Of a stretch of DNA of 64,000 bases, positions 36,658 to 44,762 are shown piece by piece. Numbering within the stretch: the stretch's first letter is position 1; every line of letters begins with the position of its first letter. The notes under the pieces were generated by a model that saw nothing but the letters and a program-made list of their open reading frames with translations, was not told the DNA's origin and searched no databases. Source of the stretch: Pseudomonadota bacterium (lineage in GTDB: Bacteria; Desulfobacterota; Desulfobulbia; Desulfobulbales; Desulfocapsaceae); contig JAEYNP010000129.1 of NCBI GenBank assembly GCA_023412495.1, positions 8,864 to 72,863 on the forward strand. Reading direction: 5' to 3'. The position numbers and the translations under genes are program-made.

Positions 36658-37931
36658 TCGCCGCTATCTGCCTGTGTTTCTTTCTACTGCTCCTTGCCGG
36701 GATGCCCATCGCCGTGGTTCTCGGCATCACCACCGCCCTGTCCCTGGTACTCTTTACCAGCACCCCTCTGCATATCATCACCCAGCAGCTGTTCACGGCG
36801 CTGGACAAGTTCGTGCTGCTGGCGATCCCCTTTTTCATCCTGGCCGGCGCCATCATGACCCGGGGCGGCATCGCCCGTCGGCTGATCGCCTTCGTGGGCG
36901 CCTTGGTCGGCTGGTTTCCCGGGGGGCTCGGCATGGCCGGAGTCCTCGGCTGCATTTTTTTTGCCGCGATCTCCGGCTCTTCCCCGGCAACGGTGGTGGC
37001 CATCGGCTCGATCATGATCCCGGCGCTGATCAAGGCCGGCTACGGCGAGCGGTTCTCGCTCGGCCTGATCACCGTCTCCGGCTCGCTCGGCATCGTCATT
37101 CCGCCGTCGATCCCCATGATCCTCTACTGCCTGGCGATGAACGTCTCGGTGGCCGAGCTGTTCATGGCCGGGGTGCTGCCGGGGCTGATGATTGGAGCTG
37201 CGCTGATGCTCTATACGTACGTGATCGCCAAGCGGGCCAACTGGCGGATCGAGAAGAAAGGATCGCTGAAGGAGATCCTCACCGCCACCCGCCAGGGCTT
37301 CTGGGCTCTGCTCCTGCCGCTCGTGGTGCTCGGCGGCATCTATTCCGGGGTCTTCACGCCCACCGAGGCGGCGGCGGTGAGCGTGGTTTATGCCCTCATC
37401 GTCGAGCTCTTCATCTACCGCGAGTTCAAACTCAGCGAAATCACCTCGATCTGTCAGGAGGCGGCGGTGCTCTCCGCCTGCCTGCTCTTCATCCTCGCCT
37501 GCGCCATGACCTTTCTCTGGCTGCTGACCGCGGAGCAGATTCCCCAGCAGTTGGCCGACATCATCATCAGCCACATCCACAGCCCCTGGATGTTCCTGCT
37601 CTGCGTAAACCTGCTCTTTCTCGTCCTCGGCTGCTTCATGGACGATGTCAGCGCCATGCTGATTCTGGCGCCGCTGTTCCTGGAGACCCTGAACCGCTAC
37701 GGCATCGATCTCGTCCACTTCGGCGTGGTGATGGTGCTCAATATCCAGATCGGCATGCTGACCCCGCCCTTCGGCCTGAACCTGTTCGTCGCCGCGGGCA
37801 TCACCGATCGGCCGCTGACCCTGGTCGCCCGGGGAGTGCTGCCCTTTCTCGTCATCATGCTGATCTGTCTGATGCTGGTGACCTACGTGCCGGCGATTTC
37901 CCTGATCCTGCCGAACCTGCTGCTGCAGTAA
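36654..37931 (+). CDS. dctM: TRAP transporter large permease (DctM)
   Basis: Encodes 425 residues, the family length, with about twelve hydrophobic segments. Family signatures: FFILAGAIMTRGGIARRLI, GCIFFAAISGSSPATVVAIG, SGSLGIVIPPSIPMILY, FTPTEAAAVSVVYAL, MLTPPFGLNLFVAAGI. It carries substrate transport driven by an ion gradient. The ATG overlaps the dctQ stop; a longer in-frame start upstream is only a dctQ shadow. Confidence 0.95.
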   Translation: MIAAICLCFFLLLLAGMPIAVVLGITTALSLVLFTSTPLHIITQQLFTALDKFVLLAIPFFILAGAIMTRGGIARRLIAFVGALVGWFPGGLGMAGVLGCIFFAAISGSSPATVVAIGSIMIPALIKAGYGERFSLGLITVSGSLGIVIPPSIPMILYCLAMNVSVAELFMAGVLPGLMIGAALMLYTYVIAKRANWRIEKKGSLKEILTATRQGFWALLLPLVVLGGIYSGVFTPTEAAAVSVVYALIVELFIYREFKLSEITSICQEAAVLSACLLFILACAMTFLWLLTAEQIPQQLADIIISHIHSPWMFLLCVNLLFLVLGCFMDDVSAMLILAPLFLETLNRYGIDLVHFGVVMVLNIQIGMLTPPFGLNLFVAAGITDRPLTLVARGVLPFLVIMLICLMLVTYVPAISLILPNLLLQ

Positions 37932-37943
37932 AAGGACCTGATT

Positions 37944-39317
37944 ATGCTGAACGGTGATGTGAAAAAGGAGCTGACCGCCATCGTCGGCGTGGAGCGATTT
38001 TTCGATGCGCCCGAAGTTCTCGCCTGCTACGCCTATGACGCCTTTGTCGAGGAAGCCCTGCCCGAGGCGGTGATCTTTCCGCTGACGACGGAAGAGGTCG
38101 CAGCCGTGATGCGGATCGCCTGCCGGGCCAAGGTGCCGGTGACCGCCCGCGGGGCGGGGACCAGCGTCTGCGGCGGACCGGTGCCGGTGCGGCAGGGCAT
38201 TGTCCTCTGTTTCACCAAGATGAACAGGATCCTCGCCGTCAACACCCGTGACCGTTATGCGGTGGTGCAGCCGGGGGTGATCAACGGCGACCTGCAGAAG
38301 GCCCTGGCGCCCCATGGCTTTTTCTTCCCCCCCGACCCCGGCTCAATGAACTTCTCCACTATCGGCGGCAATGTCGCCATGAACGCCGGCGGGCCGCGCT
38401 GCCTGAAATACGGGGTGACTGCCGACTACGTGATGGGCATGCAGGTGGTGCTGGCCTCCGGCAAGGTAGTGCGGTTCGGCTCGAAAAACATCAAGGACGT
38501 GACCGGCTACAACCTGGGAGCGCTCTTCTGCGGCTCGGAGGGGACGCTCGGGCTGGTGACCGAGGTCACCCTGAAGGTGGTGCCCAAACCGGAGACGGTC
38601 CAGACCCTGCTCGTTACCTTCGACCAGCTCGACAACACGGCGAAAGCTGTCTCCGATATCGTCGGCTCCGGAATCCTGCCGGTATCCATGGAGCTGATGG
38701 ATAAAATGACCGTCAACGCGATCGAAGATTCCATGCGGCTCGGCCTGCCCCGGGAGGCCGAGGGGACACTCCTCATCGAGGTCGACGGCACAAAAGAGGC
38801 CTGCGACCGCGAGTGCAGGCAGATCGTCGAGCGGGTGCTGGCCCATGGGGCTGTGACGGTCGAGGAGGCAGAGACCGAGGCGGACCGGAACCGGCTGTGG
38901 GCCGGGCGCCGCGCGGCGTACGGGGTATTCGCCAAGATCGCCCCGGACATCGTTTCCGAGGACGTCACCGTCCCGGTCAGCAAGGTTCCGGAAATGATCC
39001 GCAGGATATTCGAGATTACCGACAGGTACCGGCTGAAGGCGGGCGTCCTGGCGCATGCCGGCGACGGCAACATGCATCCCCTGGTCTGTGCGGACCGCAC
39101 CAACCGGGACGAGTGGGACAGGGTCGAGGAGGCCTTCGCCGAGATCTTCGCCGCGGCGGCGGCGCTGGAGGGCACCCTCTCCGGCGAGCATGGCATTGGC
39201 CTTGCCAAGTCCCAGTTCCTGCCGCTGGTCATGGACGAGGACAGCCGCGATTTCATGACCCTCATCAAGAATGCCGTCGATCCCGGCAACATCCTCAACC
39301 CCGGGAAATTCGTGTGA
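37944..39317 (+). CDS. glcD: GlcD-like FAD-linked 2-hydroxy-acid oxidase subunit
   Basis: Encodes 457 residues. N-terminal FAD-binding domain (about 35-215; VTARGAGTSVCGGPVP, FSTIGGNVAMNAGGPRCLKY, DVTGYNLGALFCGSEGTLGL) and a C-terminal FAD-oxidase domain (HAGDGNMHPLV, SGEHGIGLAKS). It oxidises glycolate or D-lactate. No glcE is present; the next gene supplies the iron-sulfur subunit. Translation is coupled: its TGA shares one base with the glcF ATG. The TRAP transporter 12 bp upstream presumably imports its substrate. Glycolate versus D-lactate cannot be decided here. Confidence 0.93.
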   Translation: MLNGDVKKELTAIVGVERFFDAPEVLACYAYDAFVEEALPEAVIFPLTTEEVAAVMRIACRAKVPVTARGAGTSVCGGPVPVRQGIVLCFTKMNRILAVNTRDRYAVVQPGVINGDLQKALAPHGFFFPPDPGSMNFSTIGGNVAMNAGGPRCLKYGVTADYVMGMQVVLASGKVVRFGSKNIKDVTGYNLGALFCGSEGTLGLVTEVTLKVVPKPETVQTLLVTFDQLDNTAKAVSDIVGSGILPVSMELMDKMTVNAIEDSMRLGLPREAEGTLLIEVDGTKEACDRECRQIVERVLAHGAVTVEEAETEADRNRLWAGRRAAYGVFAKIAPDIVSEDVTVPVSKVPEMIRRIFEITDRYRLKAGVLAHAGDGNMHPLVCADRTNRDEWDRVEEAFAEIFAAAAALEGTLSGEHGIGLAKSQFLPLVMDEDSRDFMTLIKNAVDPGNILNPGKFV

Positions 39318-40537
39318 TGGAGAATGCGAACGGCAACTGCCACAAGTGCGGGATCTGCCTTGCGGTCTGCCCGGTCTATCGGGTGCTGCAGGAGGAGCAG
39401 GCCTCGCCCAGGGCCAGGATCCAGCTGATCATGGCCCATGCCGCGGGACGGCTCACGTCATCGCCGCTGCTCAAGGAACTCATCGGCAAGTGCCTGATGT
39501 GCGGCAGCTGCGCCGCCAATTGCCCGTCCGGGGTGAATCACTACGCCGCGTTCATGGAGATGCGCGCGCAGCTCATCGCCGAGCACGGCGACCGGGCGGA
39601 GATCAGGGGGCTGGTCTACCTGCTGGCCAAGGAGCAGCGGCTGCGGTTGGCCATGGGCGCGGCCCGGGTCGGACAAGCCCTCGTTCCCGATTTTTTCCTG
39701 AAAAAATACCGGCTGGGCAATATCCCCGTCAAAAACTACCCGAGGCTGAACGGCAGGCCGTTTCGGTCGGCGGTGGCCGAGGAGATTGCGCCCGCGGGCA
39801 GGGAATTTGGCACCGTCCTCTACTTCACCGGCTGCGCCACCAACTACATCTTCGCCGAGACCGGTTTTGCGACCGTGAAACTTTTGAGCCGGCTGGGCTA
39901 CCGGGTGATCATCCCCCGGCGGCAAGCCTGCTGCTCCATCCCCATGCTTTACCACGGCGGCGTGGAGGAGGCGCGGGCCAATATCCTCGCCAATGTGGAG
40001 TGCCTGCAAAATGAGAGTGCGGAAGCGATAATCGTCGACTGCCCGACCTGCGGCTCTGCGCTCAAAAACGAGTTCCCTGCGATAATGCGCAAGTTCGGGC
40101 TGGACGACAGGCCGGCCCTGGCCCTCGCCGCCAAGACAGTCGATATCATGTCCTTTATCTGCGAGAGGCTGGAGCGACTGGGATTCCGGCTAGACGACAA
40201 GCCACCCGTGAAGGTCAGCTACCATCTGCCCTGCCACCTGAAGAATTCCTTCGCGCCGTCGGACAGGGTCCTGCGGCGGCTTCCCGGCATCGATTACATC
40301 CAGGCGGAGGACAGCTCGGAATGCTGCGGCGGCGGCGGAACCTTCTTCTACGAATACCCGGAGGTCTCGGCCAGGATGGCTTCAAGGAAGATCGAGAGCG
40401 TCCGCCGGACCGGCGCCAATCTCTGGCTCACCGACTGCCCGGTGTGCCGGATCAATCTGGCAGGCCAACTCAACGACGGGAACGCCATCACCATGATGCA
40501 CCCGGCGACCTTTCTCACCGGGCTGCTGTGGGATTGA
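39317..40537 (+). CDS. glcF: GlcF-like iron-sulfur subunit of 2-hydroxy-acid dehydrogenase
   Basis: Encodes 406 residues. Two [4Fe-4S] motifs at the N-terminus (CHKCGICLAVCP and CLMCGSCAANCP) followed by two cysteine-rich CCG domains (YFTGCATNYI with CCSIPMLYHGG; PCHLKNSF with ECCGGGGTF). The subunit accepts electrons from the GlcD flavin and passes them to the membrane quinone or another carrier. The start is ATG 39317, overlapping the glcD stop by one base; a longer frame upstream is a shadow of glcD. Confidence 0.93.
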   Translation: MENANGNCHKCGICLAVCPVYRVLQEEQASPRARIQLIMAHAAGRLTSSPLLKELIGKCLMCGSCAANCPSGVNHYAAFMEMRAQLIAEHGDRAEIRGLVYLLAKEQRLRLAMGAARVGQALVPDFFLKKYRLGNIPVKNYPRLNGRPFRSAVAEEIAPAGREFGTVLYFTGCATNYIFAETGFATVKLLSRLGYRVIIPRRQACCSIPMLYHGGVEEARANILANVECLQNESAEAIIVDCPTCGSALKNEFPAIMRKFGLDDRPALALAAKTVDIMSFICERLERLGFRLDDKPPVKVSYHLPCHLKNSFAPSDRVLRRLPGIDYIQAEDSSECCGGGGTFFYEYPEVSARMASRKIESVRRTGANLWLTDCPVCRINLAGQLNDGNAITMMHPATFLTGLLWD

Positions 40538-40602
40538 AGGCCAGCAGCCACCGATTCATGAGTTATGCCTGGAACGGATATTTATGATCGATTCCCGGCG
40601 CC

Positions 40603-40627
40603 GTAGGGGCGAATCTTGTATTCGCCC
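40603..40627. repeat. Single arm of the REP-like element
   Basis: 25 bp beginning GTAGGGGCGAATCTTG matches the right arm of the inverted repeat at 13846-13870 with two C/T-type differences. No second arm is present. It lies just before the XRE-cupin gene. Confidence 0.7.
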
Positions 40628-40650
40628 GTCCCACCAATCGACCTGAGGAC

Positions 40651-41223
40651 ATGGACGAAAAAACCATAGCCGGCAATATCAAGAAAGTCCGCACCAAGAT
40701 GAAGATGACTCTCCAGGAACTGGCGGACAGGACTGGTCTGACCAAGGGCTATCTCTCCAAAGTGGAGCGCTCGGAGAAGGCACCGCCCTACTCAACCCTC
40801 AGCAAGATCGTCGGCGCCATGGGCCTGGAGATCACCGACGTGCTGAAGGCGGAGCCCGGCCCCCTGCAGGACCTGCCCATAGTCATCGCCAAAAAGGAAG
40901 AAGGCAAGATCATCCGGGAAAGCAGCCACTACGTCGGCTACGACTACGAGGTTCTCGCCGCCGGCAAACCCGGCAAGAACATGGAGCCTTTCATCATCTA
41001 CGCCCCCAATGAATTCGCCACCCTCTTCCAGCACGAGGGAGAGGAATTCATCTACGTGCTGGAAGGCCAGATGGAGTTCAAGTATGGCGACAAAACCTTC
41101 TTCCTGAAAGAAGGCGACCACACCTATTTCGAGTCGCGCATCCCCCATACCGGCCGAAGCGTCGGCGAGAAGCGGGCGAAGCTGCTGGTGGTGATCTATT
41201 TCTACAAGCGTAATCGGCAGTAG
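40651..41223 (+). CDS. XRE-family regulator with C-terminal cupin domain
   Basis: Encodes 190 residues. N-terminal HTH (about 5-62; MTLQELADRTGLTKGYLSKVE) and C-terminal cupin_2 (about 110-185; HEGEEFIYVLEGQMEFKYG, LKEGDHTYFESRIPHTG). Members repress or activate small-molecule metabolism genes. It lies 113 bp after glcF on the same strand, so it may control the dctPQM-glcDF operon; that target is inference. GAGGAC precedes the ATG. Confidence 0.92.
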   Translation: MDEKTIAGNIKKVRTKMKMTLQELADRTGLTKGYLSKVERSEKAPPYSTLSKIVGAMGLEITDVLKAEPGPLQDLPIVIAKKEEGKIIRESSHYVGYDYEVLAAGKPGKNMEPFIIYAPNEFATLFQHEGEEFIYVLEGQMEFKYGDKTFFLKEGDHTYFESRIPHTGRSVGEKRAKLLVVIYFYKRNRQ

Positions 41224-41239
41224 GCCCCGAGACAGCTAG

Positions 41240-41350
41240 GCGATTTTGTCGTTTCAGTTGGCATCGGAGCTGAACGATTATGAAGCTCTCCTGCCTTGGA
41301 ATCTGACGCCGCAGATGCTGATCAGCAACTTGTCGTCGGCAGGTGCTTGA
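41240..41350 (+). pseudogene. Possible remnant of an IS66-type transposase C-terminus
   Basis: This short open stretch translates to a 36-residue tail containing ELNDYEALLPWNLTPQ before a TGA. The EALLPWN pattern resembles the C-terminal end of IS66-family transposases. No upstream transposase body or terminal inverted repeats are seen, so it would be a relic. It marks the left edge of the accessory region. Weak evidence. Confidence 0.35.
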
Positions 41351-41401
41351 TTAGGCGCTTACGAAGAAGAGATCTTCGGCATCTCTTGCCGGGGCTTGGA
41401 A

Positions 41402-41447
41402 CCATCAACCGTCAGCTAGCCAAAATCGATCGGTTGATGGCTTTTTT
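41402..41447 (+). terminator. Rho-independent terminator
   Basis: CCATCAACCG (41402-41411) pairs perfectly with CGGTTGATGG (41431-41440) and is followed by CTTTTTTT. The 19-base loop is long but the 10-bp stem and U-run are convincing. It would end transcription from the XRE-cupin side before the toxin-antitoxin trio. Confidence 0.65.
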
Positions 41448-41548
41448 TGCACATTTCTCATTGTATTATGTGCATTAGTAGCACCACAAGACTACATGTC
41501 AGGCGGTTTTTAGTTGCAGGAAAGAGTTTTCAGCAATAAAGTTTCCAC

Positions 41549-41923
41549 CTGACTATTGAAATTTCAGCTACCATTCCAGAATTCCACGAGAAGCTGACGC
41601 AGGCAAGAAAGCAAAAGCGCTTGACCCAAGGACAACTTGCCAAGCTAACGGGGACGGATAGCCAAAGAATCTCTAAATATGAAAGAGGGGTTCTCGTGCC
41701 GACAACGGCTATCCTCATCAAGCTTGCCGATGCACTTGATGTCAGTCTCGATTATCTTCTTCGAGAAGCCGAGGGCAGAGCTGTCGGCAAGATTCGAGAT
41801 ACTGCACTGCTTGATCAATTTACTCAGATCGACTCTCTACCTGAAAAAGACAAGCAGCTCGTCAAAGGCCTTCTCGATGCCTTTATAAAGAAAAGTAAAT
41901 TTGAGCTGTTGGCGCACAGTTGA
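41549..41923 (+). CDS. XRE-family HTH regulator of TA trio 1, start codon eroded
   Basis: About 124 residues with an HTH (LTQGQLAKLTGTDSQRISKYERG) and the tail DVSLDYLL typical of small XRE repressors. In-frame homology-like sequence extends upstream of the first strong start (TTG 41621, which would cut the HTH) to CTG 41549, where the protein would read (M)TIEISATIPEFHEKLTQAR; no ATG or GTG is present. CTG may be a rare start or a mutated ATG. It sits 41 bp before an antitoxin/toxin pair, as does the XRE gene at 49529. Confidence 0.7.
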   Translation: MTIEISATIPEFHEKLTQARKQKRLTQGQLAKLTGTDSQRISKYERGVLVPTTAILIKLADALDVSLDYLLREAEGRAVGKIRDTALLDQFTQIDSLPEKDKQLVKGLLDAFIKKSKFELLAHS

Positions 41924-41964
41924 CCTGACCAGACTGGCCAGCACCGGACAAGGAGATTCGCATT

Positions 41965-42156
41965 ATGCAGACACAGACAGCGAAAGAAAGGATCACCAAG
42001 GTTGTTTTATCGCAACCGGAAGATGCCACCTACGACGAGATCATGCGGGAATTAGCTTTCGCCAAAATGGTTGACCGTGGTTTGGACGATGCTCGCGCCG
42101 GCCGGATGATCTCAAACGATGAAATGGCCGAGCGAATCAGAACATGGCAAAAATAA
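41965..42156 (+). CDS. Antitoxin of ParE/RelE-type pair (trio 1)
   Basis: Encodes 63 residues, charged and mostly helical (ATYDEIMRELAFAKMVDRGL, MISNDEMAERIRTWQK), the profile of small antitoxins that accompany ParE/RelE toxins. AAGGAG lies eight bases before the ATG. It overlaps the toxin gene by 13 bp, a normal arrangement for translational coupling. Confidence 0.8.
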   Translation: MQTQTAKERITKVVLSQPEDATYDEIMRELAFAKMVDRGLDDARAGRMISNDEMAERIRTWQK

Positions 42157-42437
42157 GATGGTCAGAAGAAGCCGATTGTTGGCTCAGGGAGATTTACAAA
42201 TATATAGCCAAAGACAATCCCACCGCTGCCGCGAAAGTGGTCGCCGGTATTTATGACAAAGTGCAACTCCTAAGTGATTTTCCTCAGATTGGTCATAAAT
42301 ACCGTGAGGAACCGGAAGGAGATATCCGCATTCTCCTCTATGGCCACTACCGCATTGCCTACCTGATTACAGACGATTTCATTGATATCTTAGGCGTTTT
42401 CCACGGAGCGTTGGCTATCGAGAGATATCTGCCGTAG
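42144..42437 (+). CDS. ParE/RelE-family toxin (trio 1)
   Basis: Encodes 97 residues of the RelE/ParE fold: KIRWSEEADCWLREIYKYIA at the N-terminus, FPQIGHKYREEP, then IRILLYGHYRIAYLI and VFHGAL. ParE members poison gyrase and RelE members cut mRNA on the ribosome; the spacing favours the ParE-like branch, but this is not certain. The stop lies 16 bp before the 440-bp structured repeat, facing the lipoprotein gene on the other strand. Confidence 0.88.
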   Translation: MAKIRWSEEADCWLREIYKYIAKDNPTAAAKVVAGIYDKVQLLSDFPQIGHKYREEPEGDIRILLYGHYRIAYLITDDFIDILGVFHGALAIERYLP

Positions 42438-42453
42438 CAAAGCACCTCAGGAT

Positions 42454-42894
42454 TTGGACAAGTGGCCCGGCCCCGATACTGCCAGGCCGGGCGGGGAAGC
42501 GGCTCCGCTGCGACCCTGCCGGCCTTTGCTCCACCCTCCACCCACCGCAAGCCCGGCAGGACCTCCGCTCCGCCGCTTGTAGACGCCCACCCACCCCCGC
42601 GCCCGCAGTTCGTCGGTAGCGCGGTGGGTGTAATGTACCGCTCCCCGCCAGTCACACTGTTTGCAAAAGACGCAAACAGTCCGCCGGTCGGTCCGCTCGC
42701 ATAAGGACATCTATGTTTAGTGGCTTTTGGTAAGGTCGAGTTGGGCGGCGCGCCCTAACTCATTCTTTATTTTGAGTTGGTTGCTGCGAAGAAGGGCCAC
42801 CAAACATAAATGGACCTTATGCGACATTGACACCGTGCTACGGGCGGGGCTGGTTGGTTGCGCGGCCTCCTGCCCTTAATTTGTAGCTTCGCGA
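42454..42894. repeat. 440-bp structured non-coding element, copy 1
   Basis: Closely matches 50361-50803 over its full length, with no coding frame conserved between copies. Structure visible: CCCGGCC pairs with GGCCGGG near 42467-42490; ACTGTTTGC (42656-42664) pairs perfectly with GCAAACAGT (42672-42680); and a 126-bp imperfect palindrome (42698-42823) has ends CGCATAAGG and CCTTATGCG and inner arms ATGTTTAGTGGC / GCCACCAAACAT. Stems are kept in both copies while loops vary. It could be a structured RNA, a recombination site used as single-stranded DNA, or a non-autonomous element. It is flanked by the trio 1 toxin and the lipoprotein gene. Confidence 0.85.
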
Positions 42895-42984
42895 AATGAA
42901 ACAACTGGAATGACTTCTGCTTGCATTAATAGTATTAATAGGTAAGATGCCCCCTATTTGCGAAAATATCAAAAGTATAATGTG

Positions 42985-44067
42985 CTAGTGGTTCATCTTA
43001 TATTCAAAAAGGCCCTTTTGGCCATTTCCAACCAATAAAACCTCCCTCATGCTCTCAGGGTCGTTGTTTATGCATATCCCATTTGTTGACTTTATTATTT
43101 CTTGATAAACGAGTTCTCCATTTGGAGAGATAATATTTAACTGAGAAACACCTAATGCCGATCGAGAGTGGAGCAATATAACAAGATAGGGCTGTTTAGT
43201 TTTTTCAAATCTAACTGTTAGTGCTTGTGGAGGGTGATAGGATTGGAAATTATCTATTTTATATTGAAAGATGATTTGTCCTTTAAAATTGATAATTTTG
43301 ATTACGTTGCTCTCATTTTCAACCAAGAAATTCTCATCACTAGGCCACTTGATTATTTCGAAATTATTGATTTTATCAGTAACTTCTATTTTTTTTTGAG
43401 GGTTACCATCGTCATTAAAAAACATCAATTCATTCTCTCTGGTTAAACCAACTATCGCTCCGTTGTTTAATAAGGAAACATCAGAAAAGGAGGTAGAAGC
43501 AAAATGCCAAACAATCTCACCATTTGAGTTGAGTCTGTATAACCCTGTGTAATCAGATATATAGAAAGTTATCTCTTTATAGTGATCTGAAACGGCTGGT
43601 ATCATTTTTCGAGGTGGTATCTCGGAATTGGTCCTGAATTCCCATTTGACTGAACCTTTGTTGTCTAACAGTCCTACTTTGCCAAATCCCCCACCTCCTA
43701 GCAATATCTCTAAGTCGTAGTCATTGTTAATATCTAAAAGCTGGGGTGACAAGCCAAAATATATCGGTTCACCATTTTTATTTTTATAATCTTTGTATTC
43801 AAAAACATTATAATTTTGTGAGGATAGCAGAAAATAACTGGCCTGGCCAATGACAGCTATTTCATCACCTTCCGCCTTTGCGAGATCACTCTTTTGGATA
43901 TTCTTAACTCCACCAATTATGTGTCCTACCGGAATTTCATTTTTAATGATTATCTTAGAATTTAATTGAACTTGAGGCGCGGATACTTTAGCAGAGCATC
44001 CAAATTGGAATAATCCCAAAATAGCAATAATACACAATATTAACGTATATTTACGCGGCAATCTCAT
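42985..44067 (-). CDS. Lipoprotein, candidate immunity protein for the orphan PLA2 tip
   Basis: Encodes 360 residues. A lipoprotein signal peptide with lipobox (ILGLFQFGC, Cys24) is followed by a beta-rich body with blade-like repeats (LLDINNDYDLEILLGGGGFG, GEIVWHFASTS, INFKGQIIFQYKI), suggesting a beta-propeller. The gene is strikingly AT-rich compared with the flanking DNA. It follows the orphan Rhs tip by 9 bp on the same strand, where immunity genes usually lie. Known immunity proteins of secreted phospholipase effectors are often periplasmic lipoproteins, which fits, but the immunity role here is inferred from position. Confidence 0.7.
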   Translation of the reverse strand: MRLPRKYTLILCIIAILGLFQFGCSAKVSAPQVQLNSKIIIKNEIPVGHIIGGVKNIQKSDLAKAEGDEIAVIGQASYFLLSSQNYNVFEYKDYKNKNGEPIYFGLSPQLLDINNDYDLEILLGGGGFGKVGLLDNKGSVKWEFRTNSEIPPRKMIPAVSDHYKEITFYISDYTGLYRLNSNGEIVWHFASTSFSDVSLLNNGAIVGLTRENELMFFNDDGNPQKKIEVTDKINNFEIIKWPSDENFLVENESNVIKIINFKGQIIFQYKIDNFQSYHPPQALTVRFEKTKQPYLVILLHSRSALGVSQLNIISPNGELVYQEIIKSTNGICINNDPESMREVLLVGNGQKGLFEYKMNH

Positions 44068-44076
44068 CTATATTGA

Positions 44077-44697
44077 TTATGGGTTGGATTTATTAGATTT
44101 ATTACAGCCCCTTTGTGCATTATCATAGGCGCCACCACCGAGGGAGCAAACGGCGCCAGCATATAGAGAAGCATATACTCTACATTCTTGTTCGCTTGGG
44201 CCATTATAATGTTCATCGTCTCTATCGGAGTTATGATCCCAAGAAGGTGTAGGACTAGGATAATTTTTATACCTATTACATTTTTGATTCATGCATTTGC
44301 GAAATTGTTCATCACAATCTGGTTTAGCTTGTGAGCAATCACCATAACATCTATCGTGCTCCTGACAACAAGAAGAGAAACCATATCCACCAGGGTCATC
44401 TGGGACAATCCAATCACTCCAATCTGACCCGCAAGTTTTTAACCCTCTCGGATCTTTTTTGTTAACCGGATCATTCTGGACGTAAGCATATAAATTCATT
44501 CCACCTGCCAAACCAATCGGATCAGCGGAAATGTAATACCAGAGACCCGATGCAAAGATCATAGCCGTGGAGCTGATTTCCTGATGCAATCCGGAGTGTT
44601 GTAAAGCAGATTGCCGGATGCGATTCCGCAAAGGGGTGCTTAACCCCCTGACGCGGTTTTTCAAGGGGAGGTCCGTGCAATCATGAAGGGTATTCAA
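44077..44697 (-). CDS. Orphan Rhs C-terminal tip with phospholipase A2 motif
   Basis: The frame carries the end of an Rhs core (SADPIGLAGGMNLYAYVQND, then PRGL), homologous to the core end of the giant Rhs protein, then a toxin domain with the PLA2 active-site signature CCQEHDRCYGDC preceded by a Gly-rich calcium-loop-like stretch (DDPGGYGFSS). Upstream of the core there is no Rhs body. The longest frame begins with TTG inside a 22-bp tandem repeat; the first ATG is at 44562, just before SADPIG. It is thus probably a silent or displaced tip, like the orphan modules known downstream of rhs and cdiA genes. AT-rich from the tip onward. Confidence 0.75.
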   Translation of the reverse strand: MNTLHDCTDLPLKNRVRGLSTPLRNRIRQSALQHSGLHQEISSTAMIFASGLWYYISADPIGLAGGMNLYAYVQNDPVNKKDPRGLKTCGSDWSDWIVPDDPGGYGFSSCCQEHDRCYGDCSQAKPDCDEQFRKCMNQKCNRYKNYPSPTPSWDHNSDRDDEHYNGPSEQECRVYASLYAGAVCSLGGGAYDNAQRGCNKSNKSNP

Positions 44698-44730
44698 CTC
44701 CGTAAGGCAGGGTATTCAACTCCGTAAGGC
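44687..44730. repeat. Perfect 22-bp tandem duplication
   Basis: Two adjacent identical 22-bp units (44687-44708 and 44709-44730; each contains GTATTCAACTCCGTAAGG). It lies between the recombinase stop and the orphan Rhs tip, possibly a scar of the event that joined them. Confidence 0.85.
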
Positions 44731-44762
44731 TTGACATTATTGGAAGATAGCAGAAGAAGCGG

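Noticed and set aside
36684..38315. Long reverse-strand frame (543 codons) opposite dctM/glcD
   Set aside because: Its translation is low-complexity His/Asp/Gln/Arg-rich text typical of a GC-rich shadow, and the forward strand carries well-recognised genes.
42698..42823. Reading the 126-bp palindrome as an integron attC site
   Set aside because: The ends CGCATAAGG/CCTTATGCG do not match the GTTRRRY/RYYYAAC core sites, and the recombinase lacks an obvious IntI-specific insert. The idea is attractive beside TA genes but not supported.
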